From: Typha latifolia
Lineage: Eukaryota; Streptophyta; Magnoliopsida; Poales; Typhaceae
DNA: 64,000 bases
NCBI GenBank assembly: GCA_019914945.1
Contig: CM034100.1
Coordinates: 9,063,096-9,127,095, forward strand
Direction: 5' to 3'
Program-made: the position numbers and the translations under genes
Shown here: piece after piece, positions 21,391-32,447 of the stretch
Position numbering within the stretch: position 1 is the first letter of the stretch
How the letters are laid out: each line of letters opens with the position of its first letter
Notes under the pieces: generated by a model
The model's input: the letters and a program-made list of their open reading frames with translations, nothing else
Told to the model about the DNA's origin: nothing
Databases searched by the model: none

Positions 21391-22274
21391 TGATAAGAGA
21401 TGGCACCACCTTACGGGCAAATTTTATTTGTGGAGGTGTGGAGTTGAAGGTGCAAGGCCAAATTTTTCACATTGAAATTTTATCCGTTGGCCTTGCACGG
21501 TGCCGACATTGTCTTGGGGACTCAATAGCTTCAAAGCTTAGGGCCCGTAACATTTGATTTTTCAAACCTCACACTTACATTTCAGAGGAATGGTCGAAGA
21601 GTGTTGCTGAATGGAAATCAACTGCGGTAGGGGCTAATGTTGCACGCTGTTGGGACTTCCATGTGTAGGGGATCAAGCTCTACTCTTGCAAATGGCTATT
21701 GCTCAATCAGAACATCCACCATCAAGTGAAATACTCGCTGACATGAAGGAGCTGATGCAGGAATTTAGGGACTTCTTTGAGGTGCCTCGAGGACTGCGCC
21801 CGACCCGTCAGCACGACCACTGCATTTAGATCATTCCAAGGGCTGAACCAGCAAATGCTCGGCCATATCGGTACCCACATATCCAGAAGAAGCAAATCAA
21901 CAAATTGGTAGTGAAAATACTAGAGCAAGGGATTATTCAACCGAGTAGGAGTGCCTACTCATCACCGGTGCTGCTGGTTCGAAAGAAAAATGGGAGTTGG
22001 CAGTTTTGTGTTAACTACCGAGCCTTGAATGTGATCACCGTCAAAGACCGGTAACTAATACCGGTGATCGAGGAGCTACTGGACAAACTTAAAGGGTCAG
22101 CTTACTTCAGCAAACTTGACTTAAGAGCGGGGTACTATCAAATTTGCGTCGACTTGGAAGATGTGCACAGAATAGTTTAGTATCCGCACAGAATTGGATG
22201 ATATTCTAGTATATAGCAGGAATTGGGGCGAACACTTTCGGCATATGCATGAGGTTTTGAATATCTTGCGACAA
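21391..22274 (+). pseudogene. Family I protease end and reverse transcriptase start, broken
   Basis: Shifted and stopped frames still show the protease tail, the RT entry ([15 protein letters not shown]), [20 protein letters not shown] and [14 protein letters not shown]. After GTGCACAG (about 22167) there is an 18-bp piece (ATAGTTTAGTATCCGCAC) that matches the RNase H region at about 15938, then the text jumps to the [12 protein letters not shown] block. At 22274 the fragment abuts, with no spacer, the end of a minus-strand LTR. Confidence 0.75.
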
Positions 22275-23200
22275 TGATATAATCTCCCCTTAGGCCAAGG
22301 TTCAATCTATCTCAATTTTCAGATCTGGACAAGATCTGATATGGAACTTTGAAAATAGATCCCAAAAGATGTCGCCATTGGATGGACGTGAGATATTCAT
22401 AGCCCCGAAAGGGAGCCTTCGAACAAATCAAGTTTTAGGCGAATCGAATATAGGGATCTCAAAATATTGTCCGATTAGTGGATGATCATCAGGGGATCTG
22501 TCTTAGGATCCGTGTATGAAGGCACGAGATCCTGGATGATGGTGGATGGTGGTGGACCGGCATTAATGGGGTGGCACTAGTGAATACGTCGTGGTGGAAA
22601 GGCTATGGGTGATGGAAGAGTTAGGGCAAGTGTTGGATAGATTGGAAGAAGGGGAGGAGTGGGTCCTAAGGGACTAGGGTGATTGGCCGGTCGAGGGAGG
22701 GTAGGATCGAGAGAATAGGAGAGAAGAAGACGAAGGATACAAGGCAAAAACTCAATTCATTCAATAATGACTCCATGGTTGCCATCCACACCTTTAGAGG
22801 CTAACCAAATAATTCAAAAATAACCCTAAACAGTACATTCTCGCCGATCGTGTTCGAACGTGCCCGATCGCGTTCGAACGCACACATTTCTCACTTCTCT
22901 GGATTTGCGAACGCGATGCAGGCGTTCGCAGCGCATTCGAACACACATATTTCTCACTTCTCTGGATTTGCGAACGCGATGCAGACATTCGCAAGCGCGT
23001 TCGAACGCACATTTCACACTCTTTGGATGTGCGAACCTGATGCAGGCATTCACAACCGCGTTCAAACGCACTCCACCCGTGTTCGAACGTGACATACAGA
23101 AAACTTATTTTTTTAGAATTAAACACTAAAACAAAAGACAAAGACATCCCTAAAGTGTATCCATGCTCGAGACGACATCGGTGAAGTCCGAATCATATCA
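22275..23200 (-). repeat. Family I LTR, minus orientation (926 bp)
   Basis: On the minus strand it starts TGATATGATTCGG at 23200 and ends GGGAGATTATATCA at 22275. It carries a cluster of GTTCGAAC-centred palindromes (about 22850-23090), with two nearly identical segments around the word TTCTCACTTCTCTGGATTTG (about 22888 and 22951). This is the best full-length reference in the window for the satellite: the array words ATTGGCCGGTCGAGGGAG, TTAGGGCAAGT and CTCTGGATTTGCGAACGC all occur here in the same order and strand. It is the 3' LTR of the integrase-bearing fragment that follows. Confidence 0.88.
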
Positions 23201-24352
23201 ATCCACCACGCTTCCACAACCTTGTCCTCAAGGTTTAAAATTTGGGAAGCGATCCATGATATCTAACTCTCGCTCCCAAGTAGACTCGTCAGTGGGCTTG
23301 CCTAGCCAATCTATCAGGACTTCGGTCTCCAATCTTAATCCATGGCGTCTTCTCCCGTGGCCTAAGACTCGGACCGGTTCAGTTGGGCCATCTTCCTCCA
23401 TTGGTTCGGGCTAGGCCAAACTCACCACATGGTTAGGCCCGATCTGGGCCTTCAATGCCGATACATGGAAAACTGAATGGATCCTGGTCCCCTTAGGTAG
23501 GTCCAACCGGTAAGCTACTGGATCGATTCGTTTTAGCACTCGGTATGAACCATAGTACTTGTGACCCAACTTCTGGTTAAAAATTGGCCTCAATGTGGGT
23601 TGCCGGTATGGCTGAGCTCGAACGAACACCAATTGATCCATCTCAAACTCTCGTTCATGCCGACCTTTGTCATGAGTCTACTTCATGCGGTTTTGGACTG
23701 TTGCTAGGTGAATCTTGAGCTGTCTCAAGGTTTCATCTCGATCAGCAAGTTCTAGGTCAAGCTCGGCCACCACCACAAGTCTATCATAGGCATGCAAGAC
23801 AGGGGGAGTGTGTCCATAAACCGCCTCAAAGGAGGTCATGCCGATGCTAGAGTGATGAGTGGTATTGTATGACCACTCTGCCCATGGAAGAAATTTGACC
23901 CAATCCTTTGGTCAGTCCGCCACAAAGCATCACAAGTATTGTTCTAGTCTGCGATTCACCACCTCGGTTTAGCCATCCGTCTTGGGGTGATAAGCTGAAC
24001 TAAGGTTGACTTGAGTTCCTTGCAATATAAAGAACTTGGACCAAAACTCGCTAATGAAGATGTGATCCTGGTCCAACACGATCGTCCTAGGCATCCTATG
24101 CAAGCGCGCCACTTCTCGAACAAAAATTTCAACAACCTTTTTCGCTTAAAACGGGTGCGTCAATGTTATGAAATGAGCATATTTGCTTAGTCTATCCACC
24201 ACAACAAATAAAAATTTCAGCAATCTTTTTCGTTGAAAACGGGTGCGTCAATGCTATGAAATGAGCATATTTGCTCAGTCTATACACCACAATGAACACC
24301 AAAGATTGTCCTCGAACCTCCGACAGCCCCTTGATGAAGTCCATGGAGATGT
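23201..24352 (-). pseudogene. Gypsy integrase and chromodomain-like tail (family I, minus)
   Basis: Read on minus from 24352: integrase core MDFIKGLSEVRGQSLV and LSKYAHFIALTHPF, then IVLDQDHIF, YHPKTDG and TEVVNRRLEQYL. These cover the catalytic Asp/Glu blocks, although the D of the VVDRLSKY word is Tyr. Then the GPY-type C-terminal domain (YGSYRVLKRIDPVAYRLDLP, HSVFHVSALK) and a tail VLIDWLGKPTDESTWE with RFPNFK, which resembles the chromodomain of plant chromoviruses. Stops (for example at Trp/Gln positions) and an 88-bp tandem duplication break it. A plus-strand LTR truncates it at 24353. Confidence 0.85.
24122..24297. repeat. 88-bp tandem duplication inside integrase
   Basis: Copies at 24122-24209 and 24210-24297 both start AAAAATTTCA and share ACGGGTGCGTCAATG and ATGAAATGAGCATATTTGCT, with a handful of substitutions. 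The duplicated codons cover the SKYAHF part of the integrase core. Confidence 0.9.
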
Positions 24353-25234
24353 TGATACGACTCGAATAAGATCGGATCACATCAAAGGGAGATTAGGCTC
24401 AATGGATTGAGTCTAATTATCTTATTTGGTTATTTAGTTTAGTTAGAGTCTTAGTAGGTTAGGATTTTATTTAATTAGCTAAATCCAGCTCTGCATAGTT
24501 TCGGAAAAATATTCATAGGATATTCTACACATATCCAAATAATATCAAACCAAGTGTATGCCAACCTTCATCTCTATAACTTAAATATTCATTACTTCTC
24601 TAGATTCGGAATCTATCTGTGACAAAATGAAAGCTTAATCCGAAAGGTAATCAGAGAAGATAAGGAATACTTGTTTAGTTGGTTTGTTAGGGTTTCATAT
24701 TATTTTAGGACTTATTAGCTAGCCTCTATAAATATGTGGATGGCAGCCAACTTCATTATGAAATTAGATTATTGATTTCTTGTCTCCTATCTTCTCTCTA
24801 GACTTCTCACTCCTCCCTCTTCACCATCTTTCCACCTCTACCATGGGCAAGGTTTCTCCTAACTTCTAATCTCCCTCAACTGTCGAGTCACCCCCCTTCT
24901 TCTTTAAGATCTCGACCACTTCGTTCCCTTCGTCTACTTTCCAAAATCACATTCAGAATCCACCTTCATCTCCATACCCATCCATAACCCTAACATCCAC
25001 TCCACTTGTCACCACCACCATCACCCATGTTATTCCGTGTTTTCATCCTTGCTATAATTCGAATCTATGAAGGGCGTAAATACGAATTTGTAGATCAGGT
25101 AGTTACGGATCTAACCCAATTTGTTTCATAATTTTTCTGACTATCGAAGAATATCTGTTGAATAGTTTTCAACGAATAAATTTAGATCTTAAGAAATTGT
25201 TCCGTAACCGATCTTTTGGTAGAAGAACCCATCA
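24353..25234 (+). repeat. Family II LTR, plus orientation (882 bp)
   Basis: Starts TGATACGACTCG (24353) and ends AGAACCCATCA (25234). It is followed after three bases by the first of six primer-binding-site-like words. Its body differs from family I LTRs: it has TTAGTTTAGTTAGAGTC, TCTTCACCATC and CTGTCGAGTCAC words and lacks the GTTCGAAC cluster. A diverged partial copy lies at 28351-28855. Confidence 0.82.
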
Positions 25235-25237
25235 AAG

Positions 25238-25350
25238 TGGTATCAAAGCTTACCGTTGGTATCAGAGCCGATCAATTGGTATCAGAGCACATCAAATTGG
25301 TATTAGAGCTTAACAAGTGGTATTAGAGACTATCAATTTGGTATCAAAGC
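25238..25350 (+). repeat. Six tandem primer-binding-site motifs (about 20-bp period)
   Basis: The 12-base tRNA-Met-type primer-binding word TGGTATCAGAGC, exact or with one to three changes, starts at 25238, 25257, 25277, 25298, 25318 and 25339. The spacing is 19-21 bases. Copies 2 and 3 are exact; copies 1 and 6 read TGGTATCAAAGC; copy 4 reads TGGTATTAGAGC; copy 5 reads TGGTATTAGAGA. The intervening bases (often ATCAA) look like duplicated LTR-end/spacer sequence. Confidence 0.9.
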
Positions 25351-25373
25351 AGGCAAACCTCAGACCTCCATTA

Positions 25374-26710
25374 ATGGTTGAAACAAGGAAGATGACATCA
25401 ACAAGGAGACCTCTGGAGAGCACATCGACAACGAAGGACTCAATGGACGATGATCCTAAACGTGAGGCCAATTCCTTTGGAGTGACCATGGTAGGACCGA
25501 GTCAACCAATGTCTTTGGGTTCAAATATGGATGAACTAAGGGGCATATTCCAAACATTGTTGCATAGAGTTGACAACATACAAAAGGATCACAATGAATT
25601 CAAGGAATATGTCGTGAATTGATTGGGTTCGTCATCTCCTCGACGACGAACGAAGTTTCAAGAAGGACCAGCGGTGGGACCTCATCGAATCGATACCCCA
25701 TAGGTCCAGGTGTGTCATATGAATGTCAACGATCCCCTCCTACTTATGCCTTCACATCATTCCCCACCTCCATTACAAAACCCGAGACCGGCGGTAGTGG
25801 AACCCGAGAGGCATGCGGCACCAGTGCACTTCGTCGATGAGGAGGAATGGCACTTTGAGGATGAGGTTGATCCCTATGGAGTTGGTGATGGACGTGCTCG
25901 AGGATTTAGAGAAGGTGATCAACATGCAAAAAGGTTTAGACCTGAACCAAGGATGTTTCGCGAACTTGACAATGTTATTCGGGAGAGAACCACACGCTTG
26001 GTGATCCAACGGATTGGGTGTTTCAAGTTGAACAATATTTTGATTGTTAAGATACAACGGAAGATGCAAAAATCCAAATGCCAAGCTTTCACTTTCAAGG
26101 AATGGCATTGCATTGGTATAGATCGATAATTCATGGTGGTGGATTTATCGGATGGGCTGATTTTTGTAGGAGGATTACACGCAGATTTGGGACAGTGGCA
26201 TATGAAGATTTTGCTGCCATATTAAGTAAGATGGTTTAAAGGACTACCGTATTGGAGTACCAAGCTGAATTTGAAAGAGTTAGTAGTCGTTGTAAGCCAT
26301 CATGGCCCGAACGGACATTGATGAGTACATTTATTTCAGGGCTGCGAGAGGAGATATGAGCGGATGTTCGTGCTCTATGTCCTACTACTCTTGAGGAGGC
26401 CTTTGAGAAGGCCGTGAGGATGGAACAAAATCATAGGGCTTTAAGGATGGCAGCGAAAAATAATTAGGGCAACCGAGATGGGCGGTTTTCACCTAGAACG
26501 CTGGCTGAAAATTTTGCGGTTTCAAAAATAGCGGCTGTAACTACTAGACACGACCACCTTTGAGACCTTCTGACGTTAGAGGACGAACAAGACCCCCCCG
26601 TTCGAACTCACACACCTACCCAGGTGGAGGAGCGAAGAGCGAAGGGTCTTTGCTTTTGATGTGATAAGTGTTTCACCCCTGGTCATCGGTGTTCTAAACC
26701 AATCGGAAGT
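25374..26710 (+). pseudogene. Family II gag, broken
   Basis: Starts MVETRKMTSTRRPLESTS at ATG 25374, just after the primer-site cluster, and stops at 25620. Other frames then give the gag core: MALHWYRSIIHGGGFIGWAD, FCRRITRRFG, LEYQAEFERVSSRC, TLMSTFISGLREEI, EEAFEKAVRMEQNHRAL. The nucleocapsid knuckle at about 26650-26700 is CF-stop-CDKCFTPGHRC, again with a stop at a likely Trp codon. In an intact element Gag forms the virus-like particle core. It needs several frameshifts to read through. Confidence 0.8.
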
Positions 26711-27139
26711 GTGATGCTTATCGATAGTCCTGAGGATGAGGATGAGGTAGTTGATGATGGAGAGTGTCCAGAGGAGACCCATGAGGAGACCGTTGAGGAG
26801 GGCATTGAGGAAGATATCCAAGCTGAAATATCGATGCATGCATATTCGGGTACTTTTACGCCGAGGACATTACAGGTAGACGAACTCATTAGAAAGCATT
26901 GTGTGCACATCCTCATCGATTCAGGGAGTACACACAACTTTCTAGAGGAGAGGTTAGTAAGGAGATTGAGTTTGGATGCCGAATCGACTACGGGGTTTGA
27001 CATTCCTATTGGAGATGGCACGAAGCTTAGGGCGGAGAGCTTGTGTCGTCGGATAGGTATACGAGTGCAAGGACATGACATCATTGTGGACTTGTATCCA
27101 CTGGCGCTGCGAGGAGCAGACATTGTCCTTGGTGCTTAG
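26711..27139 (+). pseudogene. Family II protease
   Basis: An open frame with an acidic linker (SPEDEDEVVDDGECPEE), ISMHAYSGTFTPRTLQV, the catalytic ILIDSGSTHNFLEERLV with intact Asp-Ser-Gly, and YPLALRGADIVLGA, followed by a TAG where the family has a Trp (GAQWL-type position). Its GDGTKLRAESLCRRI block is close to the minus-strand copy at 32258-32447, which identifies that copy as family II. Confidence 0.87.
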
Positions 27140-28043
27140 TGGTTATAGAGTTTGGGACCCGTCACATTTAATTTCTGGAGCATGTGGATGAAATATAAAC
27201 AAGGAAACAAAGATGTGCGGCTTGATGGTGTTCAGTCTTCGCCGATTCCTGTAATGCAGCCTAAGGTGGGGCTACCTTATGCATATGATTTGGCCTATCT
27301 TCTTTAGTTAGGACCAACAAGAGATGAGCCTCAAACGAGTTCAGGTATTACCATTGAATTGTCTAATTTATTAGATAACTTTTCTAGACTATTTGAGGAT
27401 CCGCAGGAGTTGCCACCGAGGAGAACGGCGGACCATCACATAAGATTGTACCAGGGGCTGCACCGGTGAACGTGAGGCCATATTGGTATCCACATGTACA
27501 AAAAGAAGTTATCTCAAAGATGGTAGCTGAGATGTTGGAGCAAGGCCTCATATAACCAAGTCATAGCTCATACTCATCTCCTGTGCTTTTGGTGCGCGAA
27601 AAAAGGATAGAACATGGCGTTTTTGTGTTGACTATCGAGCACTAAATGCTATTATCGTCAAGGACCGGTATCCTATTCCGGTTATCGAGGAGTTGTTGGA
27701 TGAGCTTGTAGGGGTGACTATATTTAGTAAGCTTGACTTGAGGGCCGGGTATCATCAAATTAGAGTTCACCCGGCGGATGTGCACAAAACTGCATTTTAG
27801 AGTCCGGACGGGCATTACGAGTTTCGAGTGATGCCTTTCGGTCTCTCCAATGCTACAGCTACCTTCCAAGGCCTCATGAATGATATATTTCGTCCGCTCT
27901 TGCGAAGGTATGTCTTAGTATTTTTTGATAATATTTTAGTGTATAGTAGGACTGAATTGGAGCATTGGCGACATTTGGAGGGCGTGCTGAATTTGTTGGA
28001 GTAAAACCAATTGAAGATCAAGAAGTCCAAGTGCCTATTGGGA
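27140..28043 (+). pseudogene. Family II reverse transcriptase fragment
   Basis: Shows [103 protein letters not shown] and [15 protein letters not shown], where the catalytic Asp-Asp has become Asp-Asn. Several stops occur (for example at about 27556 and 27799). It ends after KSKCLLG at about 28043, where it joins a minus-oriented LTR piece. RNase H and integrase are absent. Confidence 0.83.
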
Positions 28044-28335
28044 TAAAACAATATGTAACCCTAATTCTAGAAGATTCCTGTCGATCGCGTTCGAACGCGC
28101 CCAATCGCGTTCGAACGCACAAAAGACGTTCTCTGTATGTGCGAAACGCGATGCAGGTGTTCCAATGCAGGCGTTCGAACTCGCCCTACCGCATTCGAAT
28201 GCATTCTCTGTATTTGCGAACCTGATGCAAGCGTTCGCAATGGTGTTCCAACGCGACCTCACTTGCGTTCGAACGCGACTTATAGGAATTTTATTTTAAT
28301 GAAAATAAATAACTAATGCAGTAAGAAAAGATCCT
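28044..28335 (-). repeat. LTR fragment, minus orientation, with GTTCGAAC palindromes
   Basis: Collinear with the middle and 5' part of the family I LTR read on minus: TAACCCTAATTC, GATCGCGTTCGAACGCGCCC, TGCGAAACGCGATGCAGG, then AAATAACTAATGCAGTAAG. The latter mirrors AAATACTAAAGCAAG of the LTR at 16271-17071. It lies between a plus-strand RT fragment and a plus-strand LTR piece, so at least one inversion or insertion occurred here. Confidence 0.65.
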
Positions 28336-28350
28336 AACTGAACATATCAG

Positions 28351-28855
28351 TATGGCAACCAAAATCATTATGCTATTGGATTTTTGATTTCATGCCTCCT
28401 ATCTTCTCTCTATTCTCTCTACCCTAATATCCCTTCTCCCTCTTCGCCAACCTACCACCTCTACCGTTGGCAAGGTCTCTCCTAATTCTAATCTCCTTCG
28501 TCTGTCGAGTCCACCCTCTTTCTTGGGATCTCGACCACTTCTTCCCCTTCATCTTCATCACTTAAACATCTACCACCCACCCTTATTTCCATTATCATCC
28601 ATATCCCTAACATCCACTCCACCCGTCACCAACACCATCAACCATATTATATCGTATTTTCGTCTTAGTTACAGTTCGAATATGTGAAGGGCATAAATAA
28701 AAAAAACATAGATCAGGAAGTTATGGATCGATTCCACTTAGTTTCGTAATTGTTTGACTACGGGAGAATATTTGATGAATATTTTTCCTCAGTTGCGCGG
28801 ATTGCTTTCTGCAATAAATCTAGATCTTGAAGTAATAATTTCGTAGCTTATCAGA
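28351..28855 (+). repeat. Family II LTR 3' part, plus orientation
   Basis: From ATGGCAACCAAAATC on it follows the second half of the LTR at 24353-25234: GCCTCCTATCTTCTCTCT, CCACCTCTACC, GGCAAGGT, CTGTCGAGTC, GATCTCGACCACTTC. It is cut near 28855 before the terminal CATCA. Confidence 0.75.
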
Positions 28856-29051
28856 CTTGCCTTAAATACTTGACTTTACTAGGCTTGCCTTAAGGGCTGT
28901 TATGACTTTTTTGGACTTATCTTAATGGCTCACATGACTAAACTAGACTTACCTAAATGGCTTACATTATGAAATAATTAAAAGATAAATAGACTCGATC
29001 ATTTGAGCCCAATGTCCCTGTGAATCGATCCAATTAGACCCAAATCATGTC
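28856..29051 (-). repeat. LTR 5'-end fragment, minus orientation (third Gypsy copy)
   Basis: On minus, TGACATGATTTGGG starts at 29051, immediately downstream of the polypurine-like end of the pol fragment at 29052-30841. Only about 195 bp remain. The words TTAAGGCAAG and TTAAGGCAAGTC recur, giving a weak internal repetition. Confidence 0.55.
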
Positions 29052-30841
29052 ACTCCACCACGCTTCCAACCACCTTGTAGGTGAGAACTTTGGGAAGCGC
29101 TGCATCAACTCAAACTTAGACTCCTAAGTCGAATCTCCCGTTGGTCCATTGGACCACTCTATTTATACTTGTGTGATCAATCTTCCATCTACCCGAATCC
29201 TTCTCTTGGCTAGAACCCAAAGCGGCATGGGCTCTTGGTCATGTGTGGCTGGATTAGGTGTGTTGGCCGCAAGCTGTCTCCGCTGCAACTCGGGCTCGCA
29301 AAGTTGAAACATGGAACACTGGGTGCACCCGCGAGTCATTTGGAAGATCAAGTCGGTAGGCCACGTCGCCTACCCATTCAATCACTTGGTACGGCTCAAA
29401 GTACCTATATGCTAGCTTTTGGTTCGTGATTGGTCGAATCGCGGTTTGGCGGTAGGGCTGGAGTTTGATATAGACTTAATCTCCTATTGCGAACGTTTGC
29501 TCCTAGTGTTGCCGATTGTAGATCTACTTCATTTGGTTCTATGCAACCGCCAAATTGTCCTTCAGCCGTCGGATCTGAGCATCCCTATGTGCAGATGTAG
29601 TTGTGTACATCTTTTTTCATGTCGGTCCACCAACAATTAAGGCATAGTCGCTTGTGGGTCCGAAAGATGCCCTCGTGGCCCTCGAGGGGTGAGTCGTGGA
29701 AAAGGCTAGTCAAGGTAGTTCACAATTCTGCATTAGTTGGGATTAGGATCCGGTCGCCATTGAGCACTAGTCCGTCTCTCGTACTATACTCGATCTTACT
29801 TGATGGGTCTTGAGTCACTTGAGCTGCAAGTTTCACTAGGCTTGGGTCCTTTAAGGTGTCATCCCTGATCCAGTCCAACATGGGGAAGGTTGGAATCGAT
29901 AGGGTGGCTAGCTCAGCGGCATCAAGTTAGCACAAGATTGCATCAGCTGCACCGTTCTCTGAACCCTTTTTTTAAACTAGGTCATAGTCATACCCAAGCA
30001 ACTTGGAGCGCCACCTTTGTTGCGCTGGAGTGTGGATCCTTTGCCCAAGTAAGTAGGGTAGACTTCTTTGATCGATGCACACTATGAATCACCTTCCAAT
30101 CAGGTATGGGCGCCACTTGCTAACGGCGTGGACCGCGACTAACATCTCTCACTTGTACATCGATGATTGGCGTAACCGTTGCGAGAGGGCCTTGCTCATG
30201 TAGGCTATGGAATGCCCTTCTTGCATCAAAATTGTGCCGATCCCTGACCTAGATGCGTCACACTCGACAACAAAGGTCTTGGTGAAATTTGGTAGGGCTA
30301 ACATGGGCGCCTCGATCATGGCTTGCTTGAATTCTTCAAATGCGCGTTCCGCCTTGTTGTCCCACTCGAACCTGCCTTTACGGAGTAGGGCAGTCAGCGA
30401 GGTTGCAATCTTCCCATAGACCTGGATGAACCGGCGGTAGTAGCCGGTGAGGCGAAGGAAGCCTCGGAGCTCCTTGGGCATCTTTGATCGTGGCAAGCGC
30501 ACCATGCTTGCCACCTTTGCGGGAACGACCTCCACACCTGCGGAAGAGATGAAGTGCCCTAGGTACTCAACTCGTGGCTGCCCCCAAAGGCACTTGCTTT
30601 TTTTCACCTTCATCCCGTGTGCCTGTAATATCTCCATGACTATTTGTAAGTGGTGTAGGTGCTCCTCTCTTGATCGACTGTAAACGAGGATGTTGTAAAA
30701 ACACACCAAAACATACCATCGAAGGAGTAGGCAAAATACATGTTCATCATCCCTTGAAAAGTTGCTGGGGCATTGGTCAGGCCAAAGACATTACAAGGAA
30801 CTCATAATGCACGTCATGGGTTCGAAAGGTTGTCTTGTGAA
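29052..30841 (-). pseudogene. Gypsy pol fragment X: RT, RNase H, integrase zinc domain and C-terminus
   Basis: Read on minus from 30841: RT (FYNILVYSRSREEHLHHL, where the active site is Tyr-Asn for Asp-Asp), connection (RGFLRLTGYYRRFIQVYGKI), RNase H (VVECDASRSGIGTILMQEG), SENGAADAI, the integrase zinc domain (HDSPLEGHEG...CTCRDAQ near 29590-29690), then, after loss of the integrase core, the C-terminal domain (VAYRLDLPNDSRVHPVFHVS near 29300) and a chromodomain-like tail (RFPKFSPTR). It is dead by stops and the core deletion. The longest open stretch is 30149-30709. Confidence 0.85.
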
Positions 30842-32447
30842 CGTCCTTTCTTGTATTGAATTTTATAATCATACCCTAGCAATTTTATGACCCATCTCTG
30901 CTGTGCTAGAGTGTGTATACGTTGTCCCATAAAGTATGGCAGGCTCTTTTGATCAGTTCAGATAATGAATCGCCTACCAATCAAACAAGGCCTCCACTTT
31001 GTCACTGCATGCAAAATTGCCAATATCTCTCTCTCGTAAGTCGATAATTGCTGAGATTTTTTATAAAAAAACCTTACTAAGAAAGGCATTGGGACGTCCT
31101 CCTTGCATTAGTACAGCTCCTATGCCAACTCCCGATGCATCACATTCTATAATGAACTCTTTGGTGAAGTCTAGTAGCGCTAAAACGGGTGTCGTCGTCA
31201 TTGCTGTTTTCAGTTTTTCAAAAGCTGTATTGGCTTCATCCATCTATCTAAAAGAGTCCTTCTTCAACAACGAAGTTAGAAGAGCAGAAATCTTGCCATA
31301 CTCGGTGATGAAGCGGCGATAAGATCTGGTCAGCCTAAAAAATTCCCGCAATCCACGGTGGTAGTAGAAATAGGCCAAGCGGTCATGTATGCTACCTTTT
31401 GAGGATTCGCCGCTATACCGTCCGCTGAGATGATGTAGCATGAATACTCTACTTGTGGTACACCCCATAGGAGCTTGGACTTCTTGATCTTCAGTTGGTT
31501 TTGCTTCAACAAATTCAACACATCCCCCAAATCTCACGAATGCTCTAATTCAGTCCTACTATACACCAAAATGTCGTCAAAGAATATAAAAACATACATT
31601 CGCAATAGAGGCCGAAAAATATCATTCATGAGGCCTTGAAAAGTAGCTGGAGCATTGGTGAGACCAAAAGGCATTGCTCGAAACTCGTAATGCTTGGTAG
31701 AGTCCGAAATCTAGTCTTGTGCATATCCACCAAGTGAACTCTAATTTGATGATACCCGACCCTCAAGTCAAGCTTGCTAAATATGGTCACCCCTACAAGC
31801 TCGTCCAACAACTCTTCTATGACCAGAATGGGATACCGATCCTTGATGGTAATAGCGTTTAGTGCCCGATAGTCGACATAAAAATGCAATGTCCCATCCT
31901 TTTTTCACAAACAATAACACGGGCGATGAGTAAGAGCTATGACTTAGTTGAATGAGGCCTTTGCTCCAAGATCTCGGCTACCATCTTGGAGATAACTTTC
32001 TTTTGCACATGTGGACACCGATATGGCCTCACATTCACCAGTACAGCCCTGGGCACAGTCTCTATGTAGTGGTTCGCCATTCTCCTTGGTGGCAACTCCT
32101 TTGGTTCCTCAAACAGTCCAGCAAATCTGTCTAATAAATTAGACAACTCAATAGTAGTGTCTAGACTCATTTGAGGCTCATCTCCAACTAGTCCTAACTG
32201 TAGAAAATAGGCCAAATAATCAAGCCGCACATCTTTGTTTTCTTGCTTAAATTTCATCTACATGCTCCGAAAATAAAAAATGATGGGTCCCAAGCTTTGT
32301 AACCTATGAATGTCAAGGACAATGTCCGCTCCTCGCAGCTCCAACGAATATAAGTCCACAATGATGTCATGTCCTTCCACCCATAAACTGACCCGGCAAC
32401 ACAAGCTCTCTGCCTTAAGATTCGTGCCATCTCCAATAGCAACGTCA
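30842..32447 (-). pseudogene. Gypsy pol fragment Y (family II): protease end, RT, RNase H
   Basis: Read on minus from 32447: protease remnant FDVAIGDGTNLKAESLCCRV and LELRGADIVLDIHRLQSL, linker MKFKQENKDVRLD, RT entry (VNVRPYRCPHVQKKVISKMV), [47 protein letters not shown] (intact Asp-Asp), connection and RNase H ([19 protein letters not shown]). It ends at about 30842 against fragment X. The sequence closely follows the plus-strand family II element at 26900-28043, so the two form an inverted pair. At 32448 it is cut in the protease by the satellite array. Confidence 0.86.

Noticed and set aside
27140..28043. Intact autonomous Gypsy element of family II
   Set aside because: Stops, an Asp-Asn active site, and no RNase H, integrase or 3' LTR on the same strand.
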